Shown piece by piece: positions 60,978-64,000 of a DNA stretch of 64,000 bases. The notes below the pieces were generated by a model, which ran no database searches, was not told where the DNA came from, and worked only from the letters and a program-made list of their open reading frames with translations. This stretch comes from Watersipora subatra (Eukaryota > Bryozoa > Gymnolaemata > Cheilostomatida > Watersiporidae). The stretch is taken from contig NC_088708.1 in NCBI RefSeq assembly GCF_963576615.1, positions 4,030,001 to 4,094,000 on the forward strand, in the 5' to 3' direction. Made by a program: the position numbers and the translations under genes. Every line of letters starts with the position of its first letter. Within the stretch, counting starts at the first letter, position 1.

Positions 60978-62246
60978 ATGGATTGCATTGTGTTGGAGAG
61001 TCCGTTGATACATCTGACGGGAGACTATGATGACTTGGTACAAGATGCAAACCATCTTCAGAGTGCGGATGAGTTGACAAGTGGTCCAGCAAATGACACA
61101 CATTACAGTGAAGATCTGCCATATCTGAGTCATGGAGATGATTATAGAGATCTTGCAAAGCAGGATGCAAATAGTTCCAATCCACGAGATTGCGATTCAG
61201 ACTGCACAGTCGAATCTTTACAGAATCAAGTAAAGAGTTTGTCTACTCGGTTGGATAAGCAAAGGAGGTGTGCAAAGATTCGTGAACGGAAACTACATAG
61301 TCTGTACGAAGAGGAACTAGAAGAAATTTCGAATGATTATCAAAAGAGTCTGCTGTATTTTGTACAAGAATATCGACTAAGAAATCAGCAGCCTGCAAGC
61401 TCAAGAAACTCTACCAAGTGTCAGAGTGTGCAGGTGGAGCTAACTCCTTCTCTACCGACTACTGCTGAGAAAGCTACTAACACAACTTTGGAATGTGAGT
61501 TTGGTTCAGAATATGATAAGGAAGAGGCAGAAGTGGATGAGCTCATTTCTAGGACAGACAGGTTACAGTCTAAACTACAAAATCTTGTTTCTCGCGGCAA
61601 AAATTGTAGCATTGAATCTTTGAGTTTATTTGAGAGACCGATGCCGACGAGGAGGGTAGCTGCTCAGTCTAGCAAAAGCTCATTAGCTTCATCTTCAACG
61701 AGTGCTAATAAAAGTAAATCTCGTAGGTACAAAAAAAGACAAAAGATATGTGAAAATGTGAAGAGTTTACGAAAAGAGTCAACCCCTTCGGTAAATGTCG
61801 TACATAAAGTATCTGTTTCTACTCCACATAAAGATTCTGCACCACAGAAAACTGCTAGGGAATATCACACAGCACCACAGCAGCCAACTTTGCCTGAGCC
61901 AGCCTCTCCTCAAGGATTAATCCGATCTGAAGGTGGAGACAAGTTCTTAGTAGAAGGTCATTCGCCAGAGTCTTCCGATGACGAACAAGACAACAAATGG
62001 CAAACTGTTCGAGTCCGTCGATATAAACCTATAAAACCAAACTCTAATGAAGCCAGTGCCATTGCACGTGCCATCAATGTGTTTCCCTCAACAAGAGGAC
62101 AACAAATTCATCGCAATAAGCTAAGTTCTCGAGCTGATCTCCAGTCGTACGGTGGAAACTTCAAACTTGGACGGTTATCGTCTTCAGCAGCATCATACGT
62201 TAAAGATGCCAGAATTCCTAAACCAGCCAGTGTAATAAATAGATAG
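60978..62246 (+). CDS. Uncharacterised 422-aa protein with coiled coil, single exon
   Basis: I do not recognise a family. The frame runs from ATG at 60978 (AAAATGG context) to TAG with no need for introns, unusual beside its intron-rich neighbours. Residues 1-75 are acidic. About 79-138 is a heptad-rich coiled coil (ESLQNQVKSLSTRLDKQRR, then YEEELEEISNDYQKSL). A second short helix lies near 181-205 (EEAEVDELISRTDRLQSKLQ). Residues about 220-265 are serine- and lysine/arginine-rich (SKSRRYKKRQK), and the tail is basic and disordered, with WQTVRVRRYKPIKP near 345. The layout is compatible with a centrosomal, cytoskeletal or nucleic-acid scaffold, but that is inference. An AATAAA lies at 62501. 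A retrocopy of a spliced gene is an alternative explanation for the lack of introns. Confidence 0.75.
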   Translation: MDCIVLESPLIHLTGDYDDLVQDANHLQSADELTSGPANDTHYSEDLPYLSHGDDYRDLAKQDANSSNPRDCDSDCTVESLQNQVKSLSTRLDKQRRCAKIRERKLHSLYEEELEEISNDYQKSLLYFVQEYRLRNQQPASSRNSTKCQSVQVELTPSLPTTAEKATNTTLECEFGSEYDKEEAEVDELISRTDRLQSKLQNLVSRGKNCSIESLSLFERPMPTRRVAAQSSKSSLASSSTSANKSKSRRYKKRQKICENVKSLRKESTPSVNVVHKVSVSTPHKDSAPQKTAREYHTAPQQPTLPEPASPQGLIRSEGGDKFLVEGHSPESSDDEQDNKWQTVRVRRYKPIKPNSNEASAIARAINVFPSTRGQQIHRNKLSSRADLQSYGGNFKLGRLSSSAASYVKDARIPKPASVINR

Positions 62247-62500
62247 CTTAATCAACTTGGATCTATTTGCCTGATATATTTTTCTCCCAATGCTATACTG
62301 TTTAGCAAACTTGTCATTATGACAACAAGCAGGTTTCCTTGTATCCAGATTGTGAGCCAAAATATTTGTTTAGTCTTATTCAACAAGCAATAATAGTCAT
62401 GGGAAAGTCTAATTGTGCTAAGATAATACAATGAATCAGTGTGTATTGAGTGTCGGTGATACAGTGCACTTGTTTCACTTCATCTCTAATGGTGAACAGC

Positions 62501-62506
62501 AATAAA
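62501..62506 (+). terminator. Candidate poly(A) signal of the 422-aa gene
   Basis: AATAAA lies 255 nt after the stop codon and about 125 nt before the start of the next gene. Confidence 0.5.
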
Positions 62507-62631
62507 AGCCCTTGAACGTTGCCAAGGCGCATTCCTATCAGATGGATAAATAAATATATTAATCTTGATATATAACATTCATTTACCAGACGGATCATTC
62601 ACAGTTTGGTCAGCGATTATAGTGTGCCGAA

Positions 62632-63261
62632 ATGGAGTCTGAGTAAGTCATAGCCTGCTTACAGGTTTTCTTTCTTAATAGTATATGTTTGTGTGGTAAA
62701 TGTAGTATATACCTTTAATCATTCAATCACCATCTTAAAGATTGATGAAATAACAACATGCCTTTCTATACACTGCTACTATCATTTTACAGACAAAGTT
62801 ACCTAGATGTTGATCAAGTGATATATTCTTGTTTAAGCAATTACTGACAAAAATGATAACCCATTAACTGTCAATAAAACGATGTCACCCTGCTAGCTCT
62901 GTTGTACAAGCATGTGATACTTTACTAATATTGCATGCTTTTCATTGCTTTTGCAATCATTTGTTTCCAGCAAATAGATTAATTTAAATGTACTGTATAA
63001 TGCCGGTCAGTACTTTTATAATATACAAAAAATTGGTATAGCTTGTGTGGGGTGTTTGTGCTTGTGTATGCGCGTGTGTATGGATACCTGATCATGAATC
63101 TTTGCATATTACTGGTATTTTTTGCATCAGCAATGTTGAGAAAAAAGAACAGGATGAGCGGAAAAAGATTGACAAATGCTTTGAAGAGCTGAAAGGAGCA
63201 GGGGTTTTGAATTTTGAAGAAAAGTTACATCGAAAAAACTCTGTCATGGAAGCAAAGCAAG
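62632..63261 (+). CDS. First two coding exons of an unrecognised gene that leaves the window
   Basis: Exon 1 (62632-62642) gives only Met-Glu-Ser plus two bases before GA|GTAAGT. Exon 2 (63131-63261, after TTGCATCAG) continues in phase as DNVEKKEQDERKKIDKCFEE, then LKGAGVLNFEEKLHRKN, and ends at CAAG|GTAATT in phase 1. The peptide is highly charged and probably helical. I do not recognise the family. No further exon with clear phase was found before the window end, so the gene is partial here. Confidence 0.55.
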
Positions 63262-63269
63262 GTAATTTT

Positions 63270-64000
63270 GTGCTACTTCAGCGACATAATCGATCTGTGT
63301 GGTACTTCTGTTTATCCAAATAAAGCTTGTTCCTTTTAAATGGTATAATAGATTATAGAATAATGACAGAGGCATAATTTTAGTCTACATCAAGAGAAGA
63401 CAACTTGATATGCCCCCATTATGTGAATCTGTGCCTGCTTTGAATAAAAGCTTGTACAGTAGTTGAAAGAAATTATTTTTGTAAGGATTTTGTCTTTAAC
63501 AGAGATCGACAGCAAAAGATATAGTTTATCAGATATTTAAAGGCATAGTAATAAAGCAATTTACTGCTCAACAATTCAGTTGAACAATTATTTACGTTAT
63601 CAGGTGTAGAAGTTGTCTCACAGCTGCTGCTTGACAGACTCAGCAGCGTCTAACAATGAGCTATTAACTTAAAATACTGCAAAAAAATTAGTATGTTGTT
63701 TAGATTAGACAGATATGCCCATACATTTATTACTACTAGTTGGTTACTACTACGCATCATGAGCAAAAGATCATTGGCAGCTATTTACTTAAATGCTTTA
63801 GCGTTTTTTCGTGTCGACATGTTAGTAGTTTTTCATATAGAGTGTTAGCAGTTGTTCCAGATAGCATGTATGAGGTACCACAAAATGACATGTTTGTCAT
63901 TTCACAAAATGACATATTAGTGGTTTCTCAAGTTTACATGTTTGTGTGTTCTCAAAATGGCATACTAGTAGTTTTTCTAGTTTGCCATGCTGGAATTATG
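63270..64000. other. Intron or intergenic tail with a weak ~30-bp repeat
   Basis: From about 63815 to the end, degenerate units with ACATGTTAGTAGTTTTTC or ACATGTTTGTGTGTTCTC recur every 30-35 bp. Otherwise nothing is recognised. It probably lies in the third intron of the gene starting at 62632. Confidence 0.4.

Overview
This is a window of invertebrate-type nuclear DNA. The genes are split by GT-AG introns with AATAAA poly(A) signals, the base composition is AT-rich, and the protein set is animal: a cilia-linked LRRIQ1-like protein, a TRPA-type ankyrin channel, a Rab26/Rab37-type GTPase and an arrestin-domain protein. I cannot name the species. A marine lophotrochozoan is a reasonable guess, but that is inference. 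There are no operons, bacterial genes, rRNA genes or CRISPR arrays, and I saw no retroviral or LTR element.

Layout. Positions 204-6481 (+) hold the last thirteen exons I could trace of an LRRIQ1-like gene, whose 5' part lies outside the window. It runs tail to tail into a complete 14-exon TRPA-type channel gene (21157 down to 6986, minus), whose exon phases all agree and give 1281 aa. Positions 21.2-33.5 kb are mostly non-genic, with tandem arrays and one possible first exon at 28471. An arrestin-domain gene lies at 33683-34735 (+). A complete 8-exon Rab26/37-type gene spans 54876 down to 37360 (minus). Its introns carry most of the repeats in the window. Positions 54.9-60.9 kb are intergenic. 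An apparently single-exon 422-aa coiled-coil protein of unknown function lies at 60978-62246 (+), and the first two coding exons of another unrecognised gene lie at 62632-63261 (+), running off the right edge.

The striking property is the repeat load. About twenty private minisatellites (unit 5 to 77 bp) cover roughly 11 kb, about one sixth of the window, and many sit inside introns close to splice sites. The most unusual array (14683-15633) is built from the last 50 nt of a TRPA ankyrin exon plus the first 13 nt of its intron. The 5' splice site therefore exists in about 15 in-frame copies. Another array (39140-39930) looks like an expansion of the A-box part of a tRNA-derived SINE.

Several plain DNA transposons are resolved by their ends: Helitron-like elements with an antisense tRNA-like core (three copies plus a fragment), a pogo-like element with another TA-flanked element nested in it, a TTAA-flanked element 23 bp from a Rab exon, and two nested elements with separate 8-bp target duplications in the first Rab intron. 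The genes have no obvious shared pathway. LRRIQ1 and TRPA are linked only by convergent, probably overlapping 3' ends.
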